In this document: positions 1-6,353 of the stretch, piece after piece
How the letters are laid out: each line of letters begins with the position of its first letter
Position numbering within the stretch: position 1 is the first letter of the stretch
DNA from: Bacteroides_E sp964583185
Lineage (GTDB): Bacteria; Bacteroidota; Bacteroidia; Bacteroidales; Bacteroidaceae
Reading direction: 5' to 3'
Assembly (NCBI GenBank): GCA_964583185.1
Contig: CAZOVL010000118.1
Coordinates: 1 to 6,403 of the forward strand
Length of the DNA stretch: 6,403 nucleotides
The notes under the pieces: generated by a model
What the model saw: the letters and a program-made list of their open reading frames with translations, nothing else
Database searches by the model: none
What the model was told of the DNA's origin: nothing
Position numbers and translations under genes: made by a program

Positions 1-27
1 TTTAGTTATATTATTTATAGTAATCAT
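1..27 (-). CDS. Start of ABC transporter ATP-binding protein (partial, cut by window edge)
   Basis: Only the first nine codons are inside the window; they read MITINNITK. This resembles the first beta strand of many ABC ATPases, which commonly open with a phrase like MI-x-I-x-N-[IL]-T-K followed by S/Y-G. No Walker A, signature or Walker B motif is visible, so the call rests on this short N-terminus plus context. The start lies one base past the stop codon of a multi-membrane-spanning protein, and a GAAGGA Shine-Dalgarno-like sequence precedes it. Known of the family: DUF5687 membrane proteins are often encoded beside ABC ATPases in Bacteroidota. Inference: this is the nucleotide-binding subunit that powers the preceding membrane protein at the inner membrane. 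Nine residues could by chance fit another protein. Confidence 0.6.
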
Positions 28-28
28 T

Positions 29-1531
29 TTATCCTTCTTTTGTATTTCTAAATTCATTCATATTCTCATACCTGCGCTTCATAAAACGCGTATATATGTT
101 TTTAATCCATAAATTGGATGTTAAAATAAAAAGTAAACCAATGATTAAAAACAGCCATAAACTGTATGTTTCATCCCAAAATGTTTGAGCTAAAGAATAG
201 AAAGCTAAAGGAATGAAAAAAGCACACATACTAACTAATGTTTGTATTCCTGTAGAACTTTGCCGGCCACTTACAGTAGTGTTTAGCGGAATAGCTTTTG
301 TGTTGTATACTGCTAACTGAAATAAGAAGAAATAGACAAACCCAATGGTGAAAAAACTGAAAGAGAATAACTTTAAGAGTGAGATTTTATCCATTACAAC
401 TGCAGGAATCATAAGAACAAAAGGAATTAGAGTACCTAAGCTATAAATTAAATATTTAGCTTTTAACAAGTTCAAAACCGACTCTTTGCGAGTCATCAGT
501 CCATCCATGTAATTTCCTTCGTAGCTCATAATATAGGTCAATATAACCGTTCCAAAAGAGATAAAAGCATATAAGGCTATGAAATTGCTCATAAAAAACC
601 CATCATAAGCAGGAGTAAAACTGATTAACCCGGAAAAGAGGATTACCACTATAGCTATGTTTCGTAGTGATGAGCGACATCTTTTATTGCGTAGCAGCAA
701 CTTTAGTTCCAAACGCATAAACTCTCCAATTTCCCCAAATTTCTCCAAATAACTGTACGAAGAGATGCTTAATACTTTGGTGGTATCTTGCGATTTGCTG
801 GTTTCAGAATAGATTAGTTTGTTTACAACAAATCTGTTAACTAAAAACAGTAATGCAATGCAAAGAATAACGAGTAGGAAAACCCAAAGTTTACCCTCTA
901 TTAAATAATCTCCAAACGCACGGAAGAAATAACCCACAGGACTTTCGTCAGGAAGGAAAATGAGTAAAGCCAATCCTGCGTAAAAAATGAGAGGAAGGAG
1001 TATCCAGAAAAGGTTTTCACTAATCAACAGTCTACACAGCTGATACCAATAGTTATTTATAACAAGTAACAACCATATTCCTAAGTTATAGAGCAAAACA
1101 CCAGATAATCCGTAATAGGTGGTTACAGTAAAAAGGCTAAAAGGAATAAAGAAAAATAGCCAAAAGAAATTCATAAAGTGCGGAATGGAACGAAGCAGTA
1201 AAAAATTTATTACTTGTTTTTTAGGAATTGGTAATAATAAGTAAGGAGTGATTTCTTGTGTAGGTGGTTTCTGTATGGGAAAACGCATTAAGAAGTCAAT
1301 ACTTAGTATTACAGGTAAAGCCATATTTAATAGTTGATAAGCTTCAAAATTGATGGTTGAGTTTTTAAGAGAGAAAGCCAACATCGTTCCCATAAAAATA
1401 AGATAGGCCACCCAAAAGAGTGCCCCAAAGACGAGGAAGAACTGTGCAAAACGATTCTTCTCGTACATGGGGTTTCTTTGAGCAGCTAACTTATTATGTT
1501 TTCTTAAATCATTAAATAATGACCAAATCAT
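29..1531 (-). CDS. DUF5687-type polytopic membrane protein, likely ABC transporter permease
   Basis: The product is 500 residues and strongly hydrophobic. I count about 11-12 likely membrane segments, near residues 32-52, 66-84, 108-132, 143-160, 174-193, 213-232, 291-305, 316-336, 358-378, 386-407, 429-447 and 457-474. A polar, basic stretch around 240-290 separates the two halves and is probably cytoplasmic. The start and end are also basic. The phrase around 95-114 (ITPYLLLPIPKKQVINFLLL) and the segment around 338-360 (EGNYMDGLMTRKE, then LLKAKY) match my memory of the DUF5687 family; a profile search would confirm this. No enzymatic motif is visible. The gene follows the M16 peptidase by 19 bases and is followed one base later by a probable ABC ATPase, so the likely role is the membrane half of a transporter. 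Substrate and direction cannot be read from sequence. The chosen ATG at 1531 is the natural start (MIWSLFNDLRKH) and has no clear Shine-Dalgarno sequence. Confidence 0.75.
   Translation of the reverse strand: MIWSLFNDLRKHNKLAAQRNPMYEKNRFAQFFLVFGALFWVAYLIFMGTMLAFSLKNSTINFEAYQLLNMALPVILSIDFLMRFPIQKPPTQEITPYLLLPIPKKQVINFLLLRSIPHFMNFFWLFFFIPFSLFTVTTYYGLSGVLLYNLGIWLLLVINNYWYQLCRLLISENLFWILLPLIFYAGLALLIFLPDESPVGYFFRAFGDYLIEGKLWVFLLVILCIALLFLVNRFVVNKLIYSETSKSQDTTKVLSISSYSYLEKFGEIGEFMRLELKLLLRNKRCRSSLRNIAIVVILFSGLISFTPAYDGFFMSNFIALYAFISFGTVILTYIMSYEGNYMDGLMTRKESVLNLLKAKYLIYSLGTLIPFVLMIPAVVMDKISLLKLFSFSFFTIGFVYFFLFQLAVYNTKAIPLNTTVSGRQSSTGIQTLVSMCAFFIPLAFYSLAQTFWDETYSLWLFLIIGLLFILTSNLWIKNIYTRFMKRRYENMNEFRNTKEG
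32..37 (-). promoter_or_regulatory. Shine-Dalgarno-like site for the downstream ATPase gene
   Basis: The minus strand reads GAAGGA, then TAAA, then the ATG at 27. The site lies inside the last codons of the preceding membrane-protein gene and only four bases from the start. It stands out because the other genes here have A/T-rich leaders without a well-placed purine box. With the stop and start codons one base apart, it suggests translational coupling, so that the two products are made in a matched ratio. Confidence 0.5.
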
Positions 1532-1550
1532 AATGAATCAGAATAAACAA

Positions 1551-4370
1551 TTATTCAACTTCTTTTTGTGGACTTACCATAGTTACTTCCACACGATTAC
1601 CTTGACTGAACATCATTTTAGTGAAGTCCTGAATATCCTTGGCTGTAATTTGTTCAAGTGTTTCATTGTAATTTTGATGCATATTTACATTCGATAATGC
1701 AAATTCATCCATCACACCTAACCAATAGCCATTTTCCTTTAGGTTCTCTTTGTGTTTCTTCTGCATAAACTCTTTTACCTTTTGTAGGTTTTCAGCTGAA
1801 GGACCATTCGCTATTAGTTTTTCTATTTCGGTAAAAATAATTTGTACTAATTCCTCTTTTTTATTAGGATCAGTATCGAAAGATATTTGTAATACGAATT
1901 TTTCCTCTGGATATTTTTGTAATGATCCACCTACACCAACGCCATAAGTTCCTCCGGCCTCTTCTCTCACTTTCTCAGTAAATATAATGTCTAGAATTTG
2001 GTCGGTAACACTTAACAGCAATTTGTTTTTTAGTGTATAAGAACATTTTCCATTGTAGTATAAAAAGACAGTAGATTTAGGCGTTTCTTGTTCTTTTATA
2101 AAAACGTTTTCATACATTCCCTGGCGGGCTTTAAGTCCGTTATCTTTGAATGTTTCTTTTCGTTGAATAGCTGGTAAGGCTCCTAAATACTGAGTAATTA
2201 ATGGTTTAACTGAATCAATATCTATGTTCCCTACAAAGAAGAAGGTAAAATCACTGGCATCTTTGAAACGGTCATTATACATCTCCAACACCTTATCATA
2301 ATCAATTTTGCTAATATCATCGGCTTTGATTCGTTTAGTTCGTGGATGTGACATATAGATGGCCTGTTGTAAGGTATCAATCAACGCACTTGTTGGATGC
2401 ATTTCCTGATTACGAAGCACTGCTTCTGTTCTTTTTTTATAAGAATTGAATGCTTCAATATCTTTACGGGGTTGAGTAAACGTTAGATATGTCAACTGCA
2501 TTAGCGTTTCAAAATCTTGAGGAGAACAAAAACCGGTTACTCCTTCTGTTTTATCACCTATAAAAGATGAAACTGAAGCACGTTTTCCGGCTAGAACTTT
2601 CTCTAAATCTATTTTAGAAAAATTACCAAGTCCACCCACGCCAACAACTTCATCTAACACATTAATATTTATTATTTCACTATTTGGAAATAAGGAACTA
2701 CCACCAAAGCTAACTCCTTTCATTTGAATTTCATCGGCTTTGAAATCTGTGTTTTTTAGCACTACTTTTACACCATTGCTTAATGTAAGTAATTTTGCAT
2801 CCCAATTGCTATCATCAATTTCACTAACTATGCTTCCGGCCTTTGGCAGAGAAGAGAGTAGGGGTTCATCAGAAACTGTGTCCTCGTAGGGGGTTAACTC
2901 TTCTGTTTGTGCTTTTTGAATTAAAGAAACCAATTCCTGCTCTGTTGGGAATATCAGTCCCTCTTTTTCAGGGCCAAATAATGCTAATGCTTTATTGTTC
3001 TCGGAAATTAGCTCTTTCATGGCCTTATTAATTACTTCCAAAGGTAAATTGGGAGCTATCTGATTCATTAGTGAATACTCATTCTCAATGCCCGGAATGG
3101 GTTCATTGTCTAAGAAATGGCGTACATAACTATTTACATACGCTTCATTTTTTGTTTTATCTCTTTCGCTATAAGCCGATTCAAGTGCTCTTAAATAATC
3201 TGCTTTAGCTCGTACATACTCTGACTCAGTAAAACCAAACGTAGCTGCACGTTGAATTTCTCGTAAAAGAGCTTGAATACCCTCTTCAATGTGATCTTCA
3301 CTACATACAGTTACACCGGTAAATGCTCCTTTTGTTTTTGCTGCAAAAAAGTCACCATCGTAGGTAGATGCATAGATAAAAGGAGGGTTTTCAGTCTGTG
3401 TCAGTTCAGTTAAACGTGCATTGAGCATTGAAGAAATCAAATTATTCACATAGTTCAACACTAAATAGCCCATATCATCTTTTAACTCTTTGGGATACGC
3501 TTCGTGTTTGTTGAAGAAAAGAGCTTGTGTAGTTGTTTGTTCTTTGTCCTGATAAACCACAACCTGAGGTCCTTCGTTGTCGCCAATAGGGTAGTAAACC
3601 CGTTCAAGAGCGTCAGCCGATGGAGCTGCGATATGGGAGAATTGTTCTTTAATTTTTTTCTCTATTTGATCAACATCAATATCTCCTACTATAACAAGAC
3701 CTTGTAAATCGGGACGATACCAGTCTTTATAATAATCTCTAAGAACCTGATAATCAAAATTCATCACTACATCCATACTTCCAATGGGAAGGCAATCTTC
3801 ATATTTTGTGTCTTTATACAATATAGGGAGTAGTTTTTCCTGGAATCGCTGAGTTGCATTCATACGAGTTCTCCACTCTTCTTGAATTACCCCGCGTTCA
3901 CTGTCTATCTCTTTTTCGTCTAATAATAAGCTATTGGACCAATCGTGTAATATTAACAAGCAGGAATCTATTGCACCCTCGCGTGTTACCGGTACATTCG
4001 ATATGTTATAAACCGTTTCATCTATTGATGTGTAGGCATTGAGGTTTTCTCCAAACTTCACACCAATACTCTCTAAATACTCAATGAGTGTGTTGCCGGG
4101 AAAATGAGTTGTTCCATTGAAACACATATGCTCCAAAAAGTGAGCCAATCCACGTTGCTCCGGTTTTTCTTGTATGGAACCTACTTTTTGAGCGATATAA
4201 AAATCAGCCCTATTTTCGGGTAATTTGTTGTGTTTGATGTAATAAGTTAAACCATTCTCTAACTTTCCAATACGAACAGATGGATCGGTAGGAATGGCGA
4301 ACTGAGCATAGGCCAACCAACTGAAAAGACAGCTAGCCAAGACCAATGTTATACGTTTTAAGTTCTGCAT
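1551..4370 (-). CDS. Secreted zinc metallopeptidase, family M16 (PqqL-like, full length)
   Basis: The 939-residue product matches the usual size of two-half, single-chain M16 peptidases. An N-terminal signal peptide is clear: basic NLKR, a hydrophobic core, and probable cleavage after residue 22 (AYA before Q23). The inverted zinc site is intact: HFLEH at 77-81 with catalytic E80, and the third ligand E158 in SERGVIQEE, exactly 76 residues after H81. The N-terminal M16 domain spans about 30-180 and the first M16 C-type domain about 200-385. The second half (about 520-930) has no zinc motif but keeps the R802 and Y809 pair in REEAGGTYG, which in this family helps bind substrate. That asymmetry is normal for PqqL/pitrilysin-type enzymes. 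Expected location is the periplasm, degrading or processing peptides; the substrate is unknown. A lipobox-like LASC ends at C14, but hydrophobic residues continue beyond it, so signal peptidase I is preferred. It is probably cotranscribed with the membrane protein 19 bases downstream. Confidence 0.93.
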   Translation of the reverse strand: MQNLKRITLVLASCLFSWLAYAQFAIPTDPSVRIGKLENGLTYYIKHNKLPENRADFYIAQKVGSIQEKPEQRGLAHFLEHMCFNGTTHFPGNTLIEYLESIGVKFGENLNAYTSIDETVYNISNVPVTREGAIDSCLLILHDWSNSLLLDEKEIDSERGVIQEEWRTRMNATQRFQEKLLPILYKDTKYEDCLPIGSMDVVMNFDYQVLRDYYKDWYRPDLQGLVIVGDIDVDQIEKKIKEQFSHIAAPSADALERVYYPIGDNEGPQVVVYQDKEQTTTQALFFNKHEAYPKELKDDMGYLVLNYVNNLISSMLNARLTELTQTENPPFIYASTYDGDFFAAKTKGAFTGVTVCSEDHIEEGIQALLREIQRAATFGFTESEYVRAKADYLRALESAYSERDKTKNEAYVNSYVRHFLDNEPIPGIENEYSLMNQIAPNLPLEVINKAMKELISENNKALALFGPEKEGLIFPTEQELVSLIQKAQTEELTPYEDTVSDEPLLSSLPKAGSIVSEIDDSNWDAKLLTLSNGVKVVLKNTDFKADEIQMKGVSFGGSSLFPNSEIININVLDEVVGVGGLGNFSKIDLEKVLAGKRASVSSFIGDKTEGVTGFCSPQDFETLMQLTYLTFTQPRKDIEAFNSYKKRTEAVLRNQEMHPTSALIDTLQQAIYMSHPRTKRIKADDISKIDYDKVLEMYNDRFKDASDFTFFFVGNIDIDSVKPLITQYLGALPAIQRKETFKDNGLKARQGMYENVFIKEQETPKSTVFLYYNGKCSYTLKNKLLLSVTDQILDIIFTEKVREEAGGTYGVGVGGSLQKYPEEKFVLQISFDTDPNKKEELVQIIFTEIEKLIANGPSAENLQKVKEFMQKKHKENLKENGYWLGVMDEFALSNVNMHQNYNETLEQITAKDIQDFTKMMFSQGNRVEVTMVSPQKEVE

Positions 4371-4403
4371 ATACTTTGTTTTTTATTTTGAAAAAACTCC
4401 ATA

Positions 4404-4411
4404 CAAAATAA
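4404..4411 (-). promoter_or_regulatory. Possible promoter -7 box for the M16 peptidase gene
   Basis: The minus strand reads TTATTTTG, one mismatch from the Bacteroidota -7 consensus TAnnTTTG, and lies 33 bases before the ATG at 4370. That distance agrees with the better boxes before kdsA (34 bases) and miaA (37 bases). I see no TTTG-type -33 element at the usual spacing. The 103-base spacer after kdsA would allow a separate promoter, but read-through from kdsA is equally possible. An ACTCTT sequence directly abuts the box at 4411-4416. Confidence 0.3.
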
Positions 4412-4473
4412 AGAGTGTGAATGATATCTATTCCACTTCTCTATTAGGGTACGGAGCTCATTTTTACAATTAA

Positions 4474-5277
4474 TTATTTATTTATAGCTTGCCTGATGGC
4501 TACCAAACGAGTTAATAAGCCTTCCAATAAATCTAGCTTTAACATATTGGCCCCATCACTTTTGGCAACCGATGGGTTTTCGTGAGTTTCAATGAATAAC
4601 CCATCAACCCCAACAGCTATTCCGGCTTTAGCTACTGTTTCAATGAGTTGGGGCATTCCGCCTGTAACACCTGCTTCTTGGTTGGGTTGTTGCAATGAGT
4701 GTGTAACATCTAGCACTACAGGGTAATTAAAGGCTTGCATTTCAGGAATACCACGATAATCAATTACTAAATCCTGATAGCCAAAGGTAGTACCTCGTTC
4801 AGTTACCATAATGTTTTTATTTCCTGTTTCTTCCACTTTATTAATGGCAAAGCGCATAGATTTAGGCGATAAAAATTGTCCTTTCTTTATGTTTACTATC
4901 TTTCCTGTTTTTCCGGCGGCAACAAGTAAATCGGTTTGGCGACTCAGGAAAGCAGGAATCTGAAGTACATCTACGTATTCAGCAGCCAATTCGGCCTCTT
5001 CAGGTGAGTGAATATCAGTTACTGTTGGAATATTAAAAGTTTCTCCAACCTTTCTTAAAATCTCTAAAGCCTTCTTATCACCAATGCCGGTGAAAGAGTC
5101 AAGACGAGAACGGTTCGCTTTTCTGTACGACCCCTTGAATATATAAGGAATTTCTAACTTATTGGTTATTTCCACAATGCGTTCAGCAATGCGTAAAGCC
5201 ATTTCTTCACCCTCAATAACACAAGGTCCTGCTAAGAGGAAAAAATTGTTCTTAGGGTTATCTATAAGCTGTTTCAT
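4474..5277 (-). CDS. kdsA: 3-deoxy-8-phosphooctulonate (KDO-8-P) synthase, metal-dependent class
   Basis: This cytoplasmic enzyme condenses phosphoenolpyruvate with arabinose-5-phosphate to give KDO-8-phosphate, the precursor of KDO in lipopolysaccharide inner core. The 267 residues cover the whole TIM-barrel family length. Visible motifs: LLAGPCVIEG (14-23), the substrate-binding FKGSYRKANRS (47-57), QIPAFLSRQTDL (106-117), NIKKGQF (129-135), ERGTTFGY (160-167), DVTHS (190-194) and FIETHENP (228-235). Cys19, His193, Glu230 and Asp241 have the same mutual spacing (174, 37, 11) as the metal ligands Cys11, His185, Glu222 and Asp233 that I recall for the Aquifex aeolicus enzyme. The E. coli metal-independent enzyme has Asn at the first position. 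The related DAHP synthases lack the KANRS signature, so the assignment is firm. The ATG at 5277 is immediately before conserved sequence, and no Shine-Dalgarno is evident. A -7 box lies 34 bases upstream. Confidence 0.96.
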   Translation of the reverse strand: MKQLIDNPKNNFFLLAGPCVIEGEEMALRIAERIVEITNKLEIPYIFKGSYRKANRSRLDSFTGIGDKKALEILRKVGETFNIPTVTDIHSPEEAELAAEYVDVLQIPAFLSRQTDLLVAAGKTGKIVNIKKGQFLSPKSMRFAINKVEETGNKNIMVTERGTTFGYQDLVIDYRGIPEMQAFNYPVVLDVTHSLQQPNQEAGVTGGMPQLIETVAKAGIAVGVDGLFIETHENPSVAKSDGANMLKLDLLEGLLTRLVAIRQAINK

Positions 5278-5311
5278 ATTATGAATGATTTTAATTTATA
5301 GTTTAACTAAA

Positions 5312-5319
5312 CAAATATA
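5312..5319 (-). promoter_or_regulatory. Promoter -7 box for kdsA
   Basis: The minus strand reads TATATTTG, a full match to the Bacteroidota -7 consensus TAnnTTTG, 34 bases before the kdsA ATG. Initiation a few bases downstream would give a leader of roughly 27-30 bases. The nearest upstream TTG is in ATTGTCT at about 5344-5346, about 24 bases from the box, longer than the usual 19-21, so a -33 element is doubtful. The box starts just past the miaA stop codon, so kdsA can be transcribed apart from miaA. Confidence 0.5.
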
Positions 5320-5336
5320 CTCTTTTCTATAAGAGT
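5319..5336 (-). repeat. Inverted repeat at miaA stop / kdsA promoter
   Basis: ACTCTT (5319-5324 on the plus strand) and AAGAGT (5331-5336) form a 6-bp perfect inverted repeat with a 6-base loop. It covers the last codons and stop of miaA and its outer base overlaps the first base of the kdsA -7 box. No T-run follows on the minus strand, so it is not a convincing intrinsic terminator. A closely similar repeat lies upstream of miaA at 6311-6331. It could be an operator or simply AT-rich chance. Confidence 0.35.
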
Positions 5337-6235
5337 TTTAAGACAATATCTACTTTTTTTGACATTGGTAGTGCTGCATCAATCCAATGAATATCAAACC
5401 CTTTCCTTTCCATTCGTCTAAACCAAGTCATTTGTCGTTTAGCAAACTGATGAATGGCTATTTCCAATTGATTAAACATCTCCTCGTAGGTTAGCTCACC
5501 AATAATGTGTTGTGTAACAAATTTATACTCTAATCCGTAGTAGATTAAATCTTCAGCAGATAATCCGGAAGATAATAAACGCTCTACTTCTTCAATCATA
5601 CCTTCTTCCAATCGCTCTTTAAGTCGTTTGGTTATTTTTTCCCTTCTTAAGTCACGATCTATATCCACTCCAAAAATTAAGCTGTTGATTTTTGGAAATC
5701 CTCGTTCTGGAAGTTGCTCCTGAGCATAGTGTTTTTCTATCTCGATGGCACGAATGGCACGATTTACCGTGTCAATATCGGTAGTGTTATGTAGCGTTTT
5801 GTATTGACTTAAAATCTTAGCCAGCTCTTCCAACGATTTTGTTTTTAGCTCTTCTCTTAGTACGGGATTTTTAGGCACCTGAGCCAGTTGATAGCTATCC
5901 AGAATAGACTCCAAGTAGAGCCCTGAACCGCCACAGAATATGGGTGTGATATTTCTTTCTTTGAGAGGTTCGTACACCTTGAGAAAATCTCGTTGGTATT
6001 CATAAATACTATACTTATAGCCCGGTTTAACGATATCTATTAAGTGATAGGGTATCTGTTTACCGTGTACTGTATAATCAACCAAGTCTTTTCCTGTTCC
6101 AATATCCATACCTCTATAAATCTGTCTGGAGTCAGCACTGATAATTTCAGTATCTAGTTCATAGGCTAGGTGAGAAGCAAAAGTTGTTTTACCGGATGCA
6201 GTAGGTCCTAAGATGGTTATTAAATCATATTTCAT
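5327..6235 (-). CDS. miaA: tRNA dimethylallyltransferase, divergent Bacteroidota (MiaA2-type) form
   Basis: MiaA enzymes transfer a dimethylallyl group to N6 of adenine 37 in tRNAs that read codons starting with U. The 302-residue protein shows the P-loop GPTASGKT (10-17), the ADSRQIYRGMDIGTGK segment (34-49) with the presumed catalytic Asp35, CGGSGLYLES (101-110) where many homologues have GGT, and the C-terminal AKRQMTWFRR (265-274). Length is normal. Two usually conserved places differ: the IGYKE/VGYRQ motif reads LEYKF at 235-239, and the TRQ before AKRQ reads IHQ (261-263). I associate this pattern with the second MiaA copy in Bacteroides-type genomes, where a canonical miaA1 also exists elsewhere. 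The nucleotide and diphosphate sites look intact; target specificity is less certain. The ATG at 6235 begins right before the first beta strand (KYDLITILGP). It has its own probable promoter, and kdsA follows after 49 bases. Confidence 0.92.
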   Translation of the reverse strand: MKYDLITILGPTASGKTTFASHLAYELDTEIISADSRQIYRGMDIGTGKDLVDYTVHGKQIPYHLIDIVKPGYKYSIYEYQRDFLKVYEPLKERNITPIFCGGSGLYLESILDSYQLAQVPKNPVLREELKTKSLEELAKILSQYKTLHNTTDIDTVNRAIRAIEIEKHYAQEQLPERGFPKINSLIFGVDIDRDLRREKITKRLKERLEEGMIEEVERLLSSGLSAEDLIYYGLEYKFVTQHIIGELTYEEMFNQLEIAIHQFAKRQMTWFRRMERKGFDIHWIDAALPMSKKVDIVLKLL

Positions 6236-6272
6236 ATTTGTTCTGTTCCTTACAGGTTTTTTATTCTATAAA

Positions 6273-6280
6273 CAAAGATA
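6273..6280 (-). promoter_or_regulatory. Promoter -7 box for miaA
   Basis: The minus strand reads TATCTTTG, a full match to TAnnTTTG, 37 bases before the miaA ATG at 6235. This predicts a leader of about 30 bases. No TTTG element is seen at the usual upstream spacing. The leader contains AAGGA about a dozen bases before the start, further away than is typical for a working Shine-Dalgarno site. Confidence 0.5.
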
Positions 6281-6310
6281 TGAATTTAAAGAGGGATGTT
6301 TGGTTTTCAT

Positions 6311-6331
6311 ACTCTTTTTCTGTAAAAGAGT
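6311..6331. repeat. Perfect 8-bp inverted repeat upstream of miaA
   Basis: ACTCTTTT (6311-6318) and AAAAGAGT (6324-6331) pair perfectly around a 5-base loop. No T-run follows on either strand, which argues against a classic terminator. It lies 30 bases upstream of the miaA -7 box and resembles the repeat in front of kdsA (5319-5336), sharing ACTCTT, GAAAA and GAGTAT on the minus strand. It may be a regulatory site or a weak 3'-end hairpin of an upstream gene. Confidence 0.4.
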
Positions 6332-6336
6332 TACTC

Positions 6337-6353
6337 AAGAAAATTCTTTTCTT
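6337..6353. repeat. AT-rich 7-bp inverted repeat with tight loop
   Basis: AAGAAAA (6337-6343) and TTTTCTT (6347-6353) are perfect reverse complements separated by three bases. On the minus strand it starts directly after a possible stop codon at 6354-6356 and is followed 5 bases later by the 6311-6331 repeat. The two together could stabilise or end an upstream transcript, but each stem has very little GC. Confidence 0.25.

Noticed and set aside
1750..1947. 65-codon plus-strand open frame
   Set aside because: It lies wholly inside the M16 peptidase gene on the opposite strand, in a region coding for conserved C-terminal sequence, and its translation is Cys/Ser/Phe-rich without a recognisable domain.
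2843..3031. 62-codon plus-strand open frame
   Set aside because: Antisense to the linker region of the M16 peptidase, with no recognisable protein family; a chance open frame.
3504..3707. 67-codon plus-strand open frame
   Set aside because: Antisense to the peptidase's first M16 C-type domain, with no independent coding signal.
3854..4042. 62-codon plus-strand open frame
   Set aside because: Antisense to the zinc-ligand region of the peptidase, where the minus-strand motifs are clearly the real coding sequence.
4390..4416. Possible terminator or attenuator between kdsA and the peptidase gene (ACTC and GGAGT arms followed by five T on the minus strand)
   Set aside because: The stem is only four pairs plus one wobble with a long AT-rich loop, and it overlaps the candidate promoter box; too weak to call as a terminator.
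4451..4458. GAGCTC palindrome just after kdsA
   Set aside because: A six-base palindrome alone is expected by chance and has no flanking stem extension or T-run in the transcribed direction.
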